Positions 35,601-45,560 of a DNA stretch of 64,000 nt are shown in pieces. The first letter of the stretch is position 1; every line of letters begins with the position of its first letter. The position numbers and the translations under genes are program-made. Source of the stretch: Campylorhamphus procurvoides (Eukaryota > Chordata > Aves > Passeriformes > Dendrocolaptidae). The stretch covers positions 22,532-86,531 of the forward strand of contig WBMV01007382.1 in NCBI GenBank assembly GCA_013396655.1. The letters run 5' to 3'. A model generated the notes under the pieces. The model was not told the DNA's origin. It ran no database searches and saw nothing but the letters and a program-made list of their open reading frames with translations.

Positions 35601-38577
35601 TAGGGTCCTCCTGACTCTTCTGTGAGGCTTTTCCTTGCTGGTTGTCAGTGACAAATCAGCACTGGTTTAATGACACAGAACCTGAGCCTAACGATGTCCT
35701 TGCTGTCTGTATGTCTGGCTCTCACCAACCTATCCAGTATCCTTTCTCTACATTTCCCTCTTTTCTATGGATATCACATCATATATCAAAACTTGGTGGG
35801 GGCTCATGTTGTATTGGAGTTACCCATAAAGGTTCCAAGTGCTGTATGACAGGGAACTGTAACATCTCAGTCTCAACAAGCTTCGTCTGAGAAATTTAGG
35901 TTTAAGGGGACTTTTCTCAGAGGAAGACATTACTCCAAAAACACTGACCTCGTGCTGTTTTCACAGAACCTCCTTACAGTAACACACGTCTACTCAATTA
36001 CTGCTGCTGATAAATGGTTGTTATAAATGCTGAAACTGTGCTGTATAAATGGGACTGGACTTTGGTGGGGGAGTAATAATGGTGAAGCCTAAATCCTTCT
36101 CCAGCAGGCAGAAAGGGGCTGTAAATAACATCCCCAAGACACTTGTTCTGGCTCCCCAATCTTGTTCAAGATCATATGTACCTTGGTCATTTTTGACAAA
36201 TATTTTCAACTTATTTCTAATCAATTCCAGTGACAGAGTTTAGATAACTAGAGAGGCTGTTTTTATGTTTAACCACTTGGAGTTCTCTATACCTTTTTTT
36301 TTTCAAACAGCTCATCAGAACAGCCTTGCCTGTAAAACAAAGTAGTTTCTATTCCTGCTCTTGGTGGCAGCATTTTCCATGCTTTTCTGTGAGCCGTAGT
36401 CACTGCTGAGGACTCATCAAGGCTTCTCTGATGACCGATACCTAATATGGTTCACAAGTCCCTTATTTTTATTGTTTTCTTCAAAATGTTCTCCTCTATT
36501 TATGTCCTTCTTAAAAGATAAAGCCACAAAGCAGAGCCAATACCCTGAGTATTCACTGCACTTAATAGAACAATTGCCTCTTGTATCTTACATACAGCAT
36601 TCCTTTCAATCACACTCAGCTGTCTCTCATTTCCTTTGTCACCACATCATGCTCTTCCTCTATACCCTGTTTCAGGTTCTATAAAATTTCCAGGCATATT
36701 GTGCCTTTTTTTCCCCTATGAATATGCAATGTAGACATTTTAATGTTTTTTGTTTTGCCTTTTATTTTAATCTTTAATTTTAATCCATGATGAATTTTAC
36801 CTAATTGATTTTAGATAATGTTTCCAACTAATCAAGATTCCTCTGAATTTTAACCTATCCTCAGGAGCACCAATAACTCTCATAGAGTGGATTTTCTCAT
36901 ACTTACTAAGAAAAAAGTGCACACTTTTTCTATTACTTACAGAAAAAATACCAGACAGCACTGCATCAAATTCTAGCAGACCAACTATGTTATTTGGGGA
37001 AAAGGCACAAAGTAGAAATAAAACAGATTTGAAACTCCTCGGAGATGATACCACAATATAATTCTCAATGTAAGAACCATATCTAATACAGATTACTACA
37101 TCTAAGAATTTGATATAAGAATATGGAAGGCAAAGCTACTCAGATTTCATATCCTATTTTCATAGGATAACTGGTTTAAAAGTTTTGCGAGAAGACAAGC
37201 AGATAAATATATCCTGTTCTGTTTTTAGAAAATCAATTCAAACAATGCAGAACAGGATTTTTCACTGCCTTTTACTGCTAGAAATAGTTCTATCTACTGC
37301 CCCATGTTCTCTCCAGAAACTGCAGTTTACATGTTACACTTGTGAAAAAGCAAGTTTTGCAGACTGTATTGAAAAGAACACTTTTGTTCTTTTGATTGGT
37401 AGCCTAAAAGACCCTGGATAAGCCCTCAAATAGTGACTTCATCTAATGTTTCGTTTGAGTGAGATTAGTCTCCTGTTCTTTTTTATCACAGGTTACTTCA
37501 AAAATTCACTCAACATTAATTTTCATGTGTGTATAAGTAATTTAATTTCAATCCTGATTCTCTGTCTCATGAGTGCCTGCATTTCCAAAAAGATAAGAAC
37601 TGATACCCATTATCAGATCTCATCATGCTTGCCCAGACCTAGGGTGCATTTCCCGTGCAAAGCCTGTATTGCATTTCTTCCACATGACCCTTCATAATGG
37701 ACATTTTTTCAATAAGCTAATGAACCTGCCATGCTTTCAGGTTTAATCTTATCTTTGGATGCATTTACACTGTAATTTCTATAGTAAACTGCTAGGCATG
37801 ACAGCTAGCAAGGATTATTCACGTCTAAAACACATGATTTTTTTCAGAACCTTTGTTTTTCACTAACAAATGATTCTTTATATGATCATTCTCTGTAGCT
37901 GTGTTGATGACAGTAACAGTAATAAGGAGAATCATCAGCTTCTTTATTTAATTTTTATATCCATTTTCTGCATTTGGTATTAATTCCATATGTATTTATC
38001 CTTTCCTGGAGGAAAGGAGGCTCAAGGAGGACTTTTCACTCTCTACCTGAAAAGAGGTTTGACTGAGGTGGGGGTTGGTCTTTTGTCCCAGGTAACAAGT
38101 CACAGAATGAGAGGAAATGGGGATAAGATGTGCCAAGGGAGGATTAGGTTGGATGTTTGGAATAATTTCTTGGATGAAACATTGGCCAGGCATTGGAACT
38201 GGCTGCCCAGGGAAGTGGTGGAATCACCATCCCTGGAAGTGTTCAAAAGGCTTGTGGATGTGGCACTTGGGGATAGAGTTCAGTGGTGAATGCAGCAGTG
38301 ACAGGTTAATGGTTGGACTCAATGATCTTAGAGGTATTTTGCTACCTTAATAATTCTATACGTCTGAGCTCCACAGTTAAACTGCTCCTTATGGCTGTGT
38401 TACTACATTGCCTCACAAAATGCAGACATAATTCTGACTGTATTACAAATACATAAAGGTAATAGTCACTGGGAAAAAAAAAAGCCATGAAATTACTTAG
38501 CTCACCAAGCATAGTAGGATGTATATTCACAAGAGATGCCATGATTAGTATTTACTGATATTCTTTCATGCCTGGCC
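32601..38577. other. Intergenic region, one CR1 copy, no gene recognised
   Basis: It contains an ATAC-rich tract at about 33022-33100, T-rich tracts near 34540-34600 and a CR1 at 37995-38362. Human GPR150 and ARSK lie beyond RFESD in this direction, but neither a GPCR nor a sulphatase motif is visible here. Confidence 0.6.
37995..38362 (+). repeat. CR1 LINE 3' end, sense
   Basis: It reads sense through CTCTCTACCTGAAAAGAGG, GAGGTGGGGGTTGGTCTTTT, GGAACTGGCTGCCCAGGGAA, GGAAGTGTTCAAAAGGCTTG and GGACTCAATGATCTTAGAGG. It ends near a TTAATAATTCTAT tail. It shares a subfamily with the 29515 copy. Confidence 0.93.
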
Positions 38578-39146
38578 TGTGGAGGTTTGGGTTGGCTCCC
38601 TGCCAAACCCAGCTGCTGGCCACACAGACTCTCCCCTCTAGAGAGAGGAAAAAAAAGTACCAATAGAAAACTGTAGTAAAAGCATATATATATATTCACA
38701 TATATTAGTTATATACAATTAAACACTATGTATATACAGAACAAGAATTCCAAACAACCACAAAAGGGAAAAGGGGGGAAAGGGAAGAGGGACAAAAATG
38801 GGTAAAACCAAACCAAAACAGATACACACACTCATAAACTCAGGGAGAAGCTCAGTAAGTAACTAACACAATAAATTCTCACCAAACTCCCCTCAAGAGA
38901 AGCAGTAGAAATCTCCATGTCCATACGACTGGGTCAACAGCTCTCAGATTGGCCTCAGCTCATATAGATAAGAGAGAGGACAACACAGAGACCTGCTATC
39001 CTCCAAACACTTGAAAGGAAGAGAGGAAACTTTCCCCCCCTGTCTTTATATACCCCTGACTACGTAAAGGAATGGTGTGGAATACTTCTGTAGTTATGAC
39101 TCTGTTACCAGGGAAGGCCTAGACCAAAGAAAACTAAACCACCACA
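38578..39146 (-). mobile_element. Solo LTR, minus orientation, about 569 bp
   Basis: Read on the minus strand it starts TGTGGTGGTTTAG and ends CCAAACCTCCACA, so it has TG...CA ends with matching terminal inverted bases. A TATATAAAG box lies about 95 bp in (39044-39052 on plus), followed by T-rich and pyrimidine-rich stretches. TGTGGTGGTTTA starts are familiar in avian ERVL-type LTRs. The flanking bases do not form a clear target duplication. Confidence 0.65.
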
Positions 39147-39884
39147 AAAGTGCAGCTGTGGAGTTGAACACAGGAACAAAGAAGAGTTGAGCCTTGGATT
39201 GTGTTTTCTGGAGGCCCTTAGTTACACTGAACCTTCAGAGTAGCTAGGGTTTGTATTACTTGTGTGTCCAATGTAAAGCCATGGTGAATTCAGTTTAGGA
39301 TGTTTAAGTTTGTACTTCTTGTGTAGACTAGGTAGCAGTGAAGCATTCAAGGGAGAGCATAAATTGAAACAAAACAAATACAGTCAATTCTTCCATGCTT
39401 AGAAATGTCTATCCTTGCAGCTGAATAAACACATGACAATGCTTTTCTAGTTTTATCTAGTTTATTTTATCTAGTAAATTACTTTTCCAGTTTCCAGCAT
39501 CAAGTGAATTGTTACTGAAATTTGTTGTTACTACTTAAAAGCAGTAGCATACATTTAAAATAGCTGTGTGCTGGTGTGTGCTTGACAGCCTATTACAGTA
39601 TGTAGTTACCATATGCTGTTGTGTTATTTGGAGATTTGTGAAGCATAAGGTTGCATATTAAGTCTCTGTCAGGAACAATTGTTATTTTTCTAAGATTCTC
39701 ATGTTTTCAATAGAAGTGCCTTTTAAAATTATAACTGTTGGTGCCAGATTTCAAGGCATACTGAAATTTTCTCAGTTTTGCAGTTATATGCTGGCTTTCT
39801 GTTACTGTAGAAGACAATATGATACCTGGGTCTGGGTCTTCTATGGCATGACCTAATGTGCTTTGTATGTTGTCTGTTATGCAG

Positions 39885-41589
39885 ATTGCGTATTATATGA
39901 ACGTTTCAAATAGTTGTTGGCAATTAGTGCAGGAAGCAAGGAAAGCTTTACACTTGAAATAAGAGGTCCATAAGGCTGTGCAGAAATATCAGCATAAATT
40001 CTCCTCAGTGAAAGCTACACTAGCACTTGGCCCCACTGAAGGCAATAGAATAATATTTGTAGGCAGAGCTTGTTCTCATCACACATAACTGTTGACACCA
40101 ATTTTTATTTTTTTAAGTGATTATCAAATTTGATTGAGAAATCTAACCAAACAGATGTCAGTGAAGACTTAGCAGATATTTACCAAAGGTTCTTGAAACT
40201 CTATGAGAGGTAAAGTATATTGAATACCATAATTCGCTCTTGAGATTTGTAGTTCAGTAAATGCCATTGTTGATACACAAAATAGGTGTTTTTTTAAATA
40301 AAAAACCATCAGTGGATCAGCACTCTATGCCACTATAAGGTTACTTGATCTTGTCCTGATAGAGGAAATACTCCTGTCATGATTGTACTTGAGGTTAGTA
40401 TAGCATTCTGTGTATCCTCTGTCTGCTGATGAAATTCACTGTTTTGAAGTATTTAGCTAAGATAATTCATTGGTAGCTCTTCATTAATTAGTAGACATTT
40501 TTATCTGCTTTAAAATCACAGAATGTGTATCATCCAATTCATAGAGGTACAGATCTAAACACTCTCAGCTGTCACTGTAACAGACTGAAGTGTTGAGTTT
40601 GTTTCCTTAATTTGAAAACTGTTAAAAAAAAAGAAAAGTAAAATCCCTTAGTGTAATTTTTTTTGGTTTTTTTGGCTCACTTACAACAGCAATGAGTAAA
40701 GCTTTTAGGGTAACCAGGAATATTTGTTTGGCAGCTGAACCTACTAATAATTATTTGCTAAAATTTGAAAGCCATTTTTGTATTTCCTGGAAAAACTTGG
40801 ATTGTTCGTGTGAGATTTTCTTCCCCTTTTCTAGTGGTGACAAGCAGAAATGGTGTCATGTGTGTAAGAAGGTTGTCAAACTACAATAACAAGAAAAGAA
40901 ATATCTAGAGATAGGCTGAGTACTTTGGTTTCTCTCTTCTAACAATACATTTCCTTTTGATCAGAACTACCTACTCTTCATCATGGAATCCCCAATTTTT
41001 TGGGCCACAGACGACTTAGGATCTCCTCATGGACCACAACCAGGACCACAACTGATTTTAACAATATTTCTTTCTTTTCCACTGCGTAAGACTTGGATGC
41101 AATCTATTAAACTGACAGAATGAGACAAAGATCATCACTCTGCAGGCTGAGGGATGGAGAACCATTTTCCTGTTTTATTTCTAGAAGTGAAGCAAGATCC
41201 CAAATGCACATTTACCTGTAGTATGTGAGAGTCTGGTGTCCTCTGCCTCGCTTGGCCAGCTCTAAGTGTCTGACTAGCCCTTCACAGGTGTGATAATCCC
41301 TTTCTAGGCTGGCTGTGAAGTTTCAAGAACTCCATGAAACTTGGAGTTTCAGGAACTCCATTGTCGGTGCTTTGTGTGCCATTTTTCGTGCACAACAATA
41401 AGGGCACACAAAGCTGCTCCAGGGCAACCCCAGCTTTGTTTGGCTCACCCAGCACTCCCAAAGTCCATGTCAGCATGGCCTTGCAGAAATAGTCAGTTTA
41501 CCACGAGGTGGAGCTATTAAATGCCGTTAATAAGGGTCCTACTTTCTCTTTTCCAGTTCTGTTGATGTTTTCAACACTGGAATTTCAAG
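39885..41589 (+). pseudogene. Unidentified exon-like cluster, possibly a decayed gene
   Basis: Three protein-like segments have splice-like borders. 39885-39959 follows TTATGCAG and reads NVSNSCWQLVQEARKALHL, but its 3' edge is AAATAAGAG, where a GT donor may have been lost. 40121-40209 reads LIEKSNQTDVSEDLADIYQ then RFLKLYE and ends AG|GTAAAG. It is preceded by a TGA directly after the TTTTTTAAG acceptor. 41557-41589 follows TTTTCCAG, reads S-V-D-V-F-N-T-G-I-S and ends AG|GTGAGC. The last two join in phase to give LYESSVDVFNTGIS. I do not recognise the protein. The missing donor and the TGA suggest decay, or chance. Confidence 0.3.
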
Positions 41590-42924
41590 GTGAGCTGCTG
41601 CTGTTCTTCTCTTCCTATTTGTGGTGCTGGAGATCCATCAAGGCTTGAATTTTTTCTTCAGGGATTATCAGAGGACTACCTAAGTTTGCTTTTACAGTAG
41701 ATTAGTTGATCTAATCCAGGAATCAGAGTCAGAATTCATACTCCTGAGGTTTCTTCCCTTATTTAATGCACTGTGGAAGATGGACAGGTCCCACACAATG
41801 CCTGGGACTTGTTTCTCCAATTGACAAGCAGGTACATCTGGGATGTTTAGATGTTACACCGTTATCCAGCCTATTCTGGTAGAGTTGACAATAGTTGGGA
41901 ACTTTAATCAGAACTCCAGTTCTTTGAAAAACAACAGCATGGTTAATTTGACCCTTTTGACCTGTTGCTGAAACATGTCAGAAACAGAAGGAAGGTGCAG
42001 AAAAGACAGAGCTTCATCAGCTTTGAAAGAATAATAAGACTGAGCAATGAGTGATGTTTCTCACTCCTACTCATTTAGATACAGATATAGGTACAGGGCA
42101 GCTAGATTTGAAATGGAGCTTTAAAACCCATGCAAATCTTGTGGCTATTTGTCTCAAGGTTCATTGATGCTAAACTCAGGAAAAAGTAGATGTTTTCTCC
42201 TTCTGTCCAGAACAGTGAGGGTGCAGCAGCCTGAGATGGGCTTTAGGTGGAGTAAGGCACCTGAATCCAAGCAGTTATCCTGGAAGTCCTTCACTCGCTG
42301 CCTCATCCTAAGTCCAGCACAGAGATGTGGTTTTTTCACTTCTGCATGTTACAAGCAGCATCATTCAGAGGCTTTGACATCGTAGTGGCTGGCCCTGGTT
42401 GCCCTGTGAGTGTTCAGAATTGCCATGTTAGTTTTACCTTAACAGAAAATGTTATGAAAACCTATTTCTGCTAAGGAAAAGAAGATGAGCAAGAGGAAAA
42501 CTTGGCTAGTGAAAACACGATCATTGTTTGCTACCTTATTGCATTTAGCTCAGTAAACTTACTGCATAAAATAAAACTGCATGGCAGATTCTAGAGCTAT
42601 CAGAAAGGACTACAGGCCTGCTTTAATACAAGTGATTCCCCAGAACTGAGAGAGAGAAATCATGAACATTAGCAAGAAATAAAAAACTGCATATACCTAA
42701 AAAGACAGTAAAAATGCACTGCTTTTAGCTACTGGTTGGTTTTCTGTGCTACAGAAATGCTGACTCAGGGTGGCAGTGTTGTGTGGCCTTGGAGAGCTTC
42801 TCCTTGAGCCCTGTGCCAGTCTTCCACAAGCCCTGTGCTCTCTCCCAGGACTTATCTATCTTGTCCCCTGGGGGAGGTGATGGAACAGTGAGTTCTGGAA
42901 TTTCTAGGTGTGCAAACGACAAGA

Positions 42925-43115
42925 AAGCCCTCAGGAACATTGAGCATGGATTCACCAAGGAGAAATCCTCCTTAACCTACCTGATAACCTACAATTACAT
43001 GGCTGATTTGGTAGATGAGAGGAGAGCAGTGGCTACTCTGCCTTGTCTTCCCTAAAGCTTTCTACAAGGTGTCCCAAACCATCCTTCTAGGCAAAATGTG
43101 AGGTATGGACTCTAC
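42925..43115 (+). repeat. CR1 LINE ORF2 fragment, sense
   Basis: The frame reads EHGFTKEKSSLTYLITYNY, then ADLVDERRAVATL. These match the 'HGFTKGKSCLTNLIAFYD...VDEGRAVD' block of CR1 reverse transcriptase, followed by a frameshifted version of the next block (SKAFDTV... to KLRKYG). Confidence 0.85.
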
Positions 43116-43299
43116 TTTCAGTGTTGGATTGCTCTGTTCCCATCCTTCATGTTTCAGCTTTTTTCCCAGTCTATGTGTTTTACAATCTGTGGAGTACTAT
43201 CTGCTAACAAGGGAGATATGATTTCCCTTTATTCCCATTGGAGGTGTTGAAAATGGGAAGAGCAACTGCTGTGATATTAAAAAGTGCAGAAATATTTTA

Positions 43300-43710
43300 T
43301 TCTTAAAATGTTGTCTTTCCCCCTCCCTTCTCTACATCCCTTTTCTCTGCTTTTCCCTATTGCCCTCCTTTGGACACTCTCTAATGGCTTCATATCTTTC
43401 TCACATTGTGGTGCCCAAAACTGCCCCAATATTGCAGGTGAGTTCGCCCCAGTGCAGAGCAGAGTGGGACAATCCCCTCCCTTTCCTGGCTGGCAATGCT
43501 GTGCCTGGTGCGCCCCAGGACAGGGTTGGCCTTCCTGGCTGCCAGGGCACTGCTGATTCATGTCCAACTGGCCATCAACCAGGACTCCCAGGTCCCTTTC
43601 CTGGCACTGCCTTCCAGCCTGTAATTCCCCAGTCTGTACACTCAGGGTTGCCTCATCCTGGGTACAGAATCTGACAACTGCCCCTGTTAAACTTCATACA
43701 GTTCATGCAT
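43300..43710 (-). repeat. CR1 LINE 3' fragment, antisense
   Basis: Antisense text includes TTGCCCTCCTTTGGACACTC, GTGGTGCCCAAAACTGCC, GGCCTTCCTGGCTGCCAGGG, CCAACTGGCCATCAACCAGG and CCCCTGTTAAACTTCATAC. This is the C-terminal ORF2 region of a CR1 lying head-on to the sense fragment at 42925. Confidence 0.87.
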
Positions 43711-44637
43711 TTGAACACTGAGCTGTGTGTGGCTGATAGGAAGCTGTGCCCTCCTTCCTGTGGGAGCAGCTAACAAAAGGCCTTCAGCTACAACACGTGT
43801 ACCTGAGCAGGGCAGATGGATGGCACTCACTGTAGTGCCTCACTTGCTGCCCTCTGATCTGGAGAGGGGCTGCCGTGGGAGATTACGTGGGAGGCTGTGA
43901 GCACATTCAGAACATCATGTTCAGTGGCTTCTCTTGATCACCAAACCCACTGTTAACGCCAGTGGCCTTCAGGACCATGCTATTCCTAGAAAGATCAGTT
44001 CCTGCTCTCTGGTCAAAGGACAGCAGAGTCACGGGCAGAGCACTCTGTGTCTTGGGAACAGGAGGCATCCTAGGGCTAATCTAAGCCTACATCACCTCCC
44101 CCCTCACCAAGCATTGCCCAGAAGCTGGCCACATCATTAGCCAGATGTCTGGGTCCTTTGGCTGTACTGGGTTGTAGATTTGTTGTTTTGGTTTGGCTGT
44201 TCTGCACTCACCATCTTCCCTTTTTCCACTCGAAAACTCACAAGAGCTGTGTAAGTGTTTATCTGTCAGCATCTCTCACAAGGGCTCAGTTTCTCACATG
44301 TTGTAGAACAGGCCTGCTCATAATGGCAGCATTTTAGCTTCAACAGGATAATTGGAAATTGGATTTTTCTTTCCAGCATGTCCTTTGGGATCTTCTACAA
44401 TTGAGCTATCGGATGTTTTGACGGATAATTGTGATAGTAATGTTGGTGGTGTAATAATAATAATAATGAGGATGATCGTAAGTATTTCTTGTAGTTGAAT
44501 AGCAGCCTGAGACAGTTATTTGGGAGAATTTTTATTAAAAGCCTCAGCATATGCCCAGAAAAAAACAATGATTCACCTTCTGTGGAACTGAAAATGGGAA
44601 AAATTATGTTTTTCTCACTTCCATTAAAATTACTCAC

Positions 44638-45020
44638 CTTAGCTAAGTGAAGAAGAAACTTTCTCTGGGCTGTTTGTCGTAATTTTCATTCCCCCCAAAG
44701 ACTTTACAACACTTTATACAATAGTTAGCCACCATATTCCTTCGAGTTTGGGGCACTATTGGCTTATCTTTCATGCCCACAGAGATCCTATGAGGACACT
44801 TGTGCTCCACATCCTTCACTGTAAAAGGGGGAAGTAAAGGCAGTGGGAGGTGACGTGAGAACAAATTTGTCATTGTGTGGCTAATTTCTGCTAACCATCA
44901 GAGCAGACAAACTGTGCTGTTCGGCAGACTTACCCTCTCCACAGTCAATCTGACATTCTCCAGGAGAAAAAGGCACATCCAGGTGAAACACACTCTGTTT
45001 TGATTTTTACACTGTGATGC
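44638..45020 (-). other. Two consecutive exon-like segments, unidentified transcript
   Basis: On the minus strand, 45020-44934 lies between TTCTTCCCCAG and GTAAGT, and 44818-44638 lies between CCCTTTTACAG and GTGAGT. The second segment reads VKDVEHKCPHRISVGMKDK, then PIVPQTRRNMVANYCIKCC, and meets a TAG five bases before its donor. The first segment reads HLDVPFSPGECQIDCGE in the joining frame but has a TAA upstream and no ATG. The splice signals are good, but no continuous coding frame exists. It may be a non-coding RNA or a decayed gene. Confidence 0.3.
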
Positions 45021-45075
45021 CTGGGGAAGAAAAATGGCCTGAGCACCTCCATGCAAACAATCTATTGCCGAATTA

Positions 45076-45200
45076 GAATAGAATAGAATAGAATAGAATA
45101 GAATAGAATAGAATAGAATAGAATAGAATAGAATAGAATAGAATAGAATAGAATAGAATAGAATAGAATAGAATAGAATAGAATAGAATAGAATAGAATA
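45076..45200 (+). repeat. Perfect (GAATA)25 microsatellite
   Basis: Exactly 125 bp of uninterrupted GAATA, followed by a degenerate stretch to about 45255 (GAATAGACCATAACAGAATAG and similar). It abuts an antisense CR1, whose 3' tail on the sense strand is ATTCT-like, so the array is most likely an expanded CR1 tail. Confidence 0.97.
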
Positions 45201-45255
45201 GGAGAAAATTGAATAGACCATAACAGAATAGAAAATTGGAATAGAATAGAGTAGG

Positions 45256-45560
45256 ACTAGTTTATTTGCAAGGGACCTAAAGTGATCTAGTCCAACTGCC
45301 TGACCCCTTCAGGGCTGACCAAAAGTTAAAGCAGGTTATTAAGGACATTTTCCAAATGTCTCTGGAACACTGATGCACTTAGGGCAAGCAAAACCACTTA
45401 AGGAAGCCTGTTCCAGTGTTTGACCACCCTCTTGGTAAAGAAATGCCTCCTTATGTCAAATCTGAACCTCCCCTGACACAGCTCAGAGCCATTTCCATGT
45501 GTCCTGTCTGTATCCCAGGGACAAGAGGTCAGCACCTTCCTTTCCACTTCCCACAAACTG
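45256..45560 (-). repeat. CR1 LINE 3' end, antisense
   Basis: After the GAATA array it reads GCAAGGGACCTAAAGTGATC, AAGCCTGTTCCAGTGTTTGA, GTAAAGAAATGCCTCCTTATG, CTGAACCTCCCCTGACACAG and TGTCCTGTCTGTATCCCAGG, a CR1 subfamily in reverse orientation. Confidence 0.9.

Larger units (their letters stand above)
39147..44637. other. Intergenic region with CR1 pieces and an unidentified exon-like cluster
   Basis: CR1 pieces at 42925-43115 and 43300-43710, and the exon-like cluster at 39885-41589, are listed separately. A small near-duplicate (GTTTCAAGAACTCCAT and GTTTCAGGAACTCCAT) lies near 41320-41361. No other structure is seen. Confidence 0.55.

Noticed and set aside
35301..35625. Two overlapping plus frames near 35.3-35.6 kb suspected as a retropseudogene
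   Set aside because: Neither frame resembles a family I know, and there is no poly(A) tract or target duplication to support retrotransposition.
40830..40889. Short segment after TTTTCTAG reading GDKQKWCHVCKKVVKLQ and a stop
   Set aside because: The acceptor is plausible, but the phase does not fit the neighbouring exon-like segments and the piece is too short to judge.
45076..45200. Possible CRISPR-like or telomere-like tandem array
   Set aside because: It is a plain 5-bp microsatellite with no spacers, and the unit is not the vertebrate telomere hexamer.
44898..45221. 107-codon frame with SILFY repeats
   Set aside because: It is the translation of the GAATA microsatellite, not a repeat protein.
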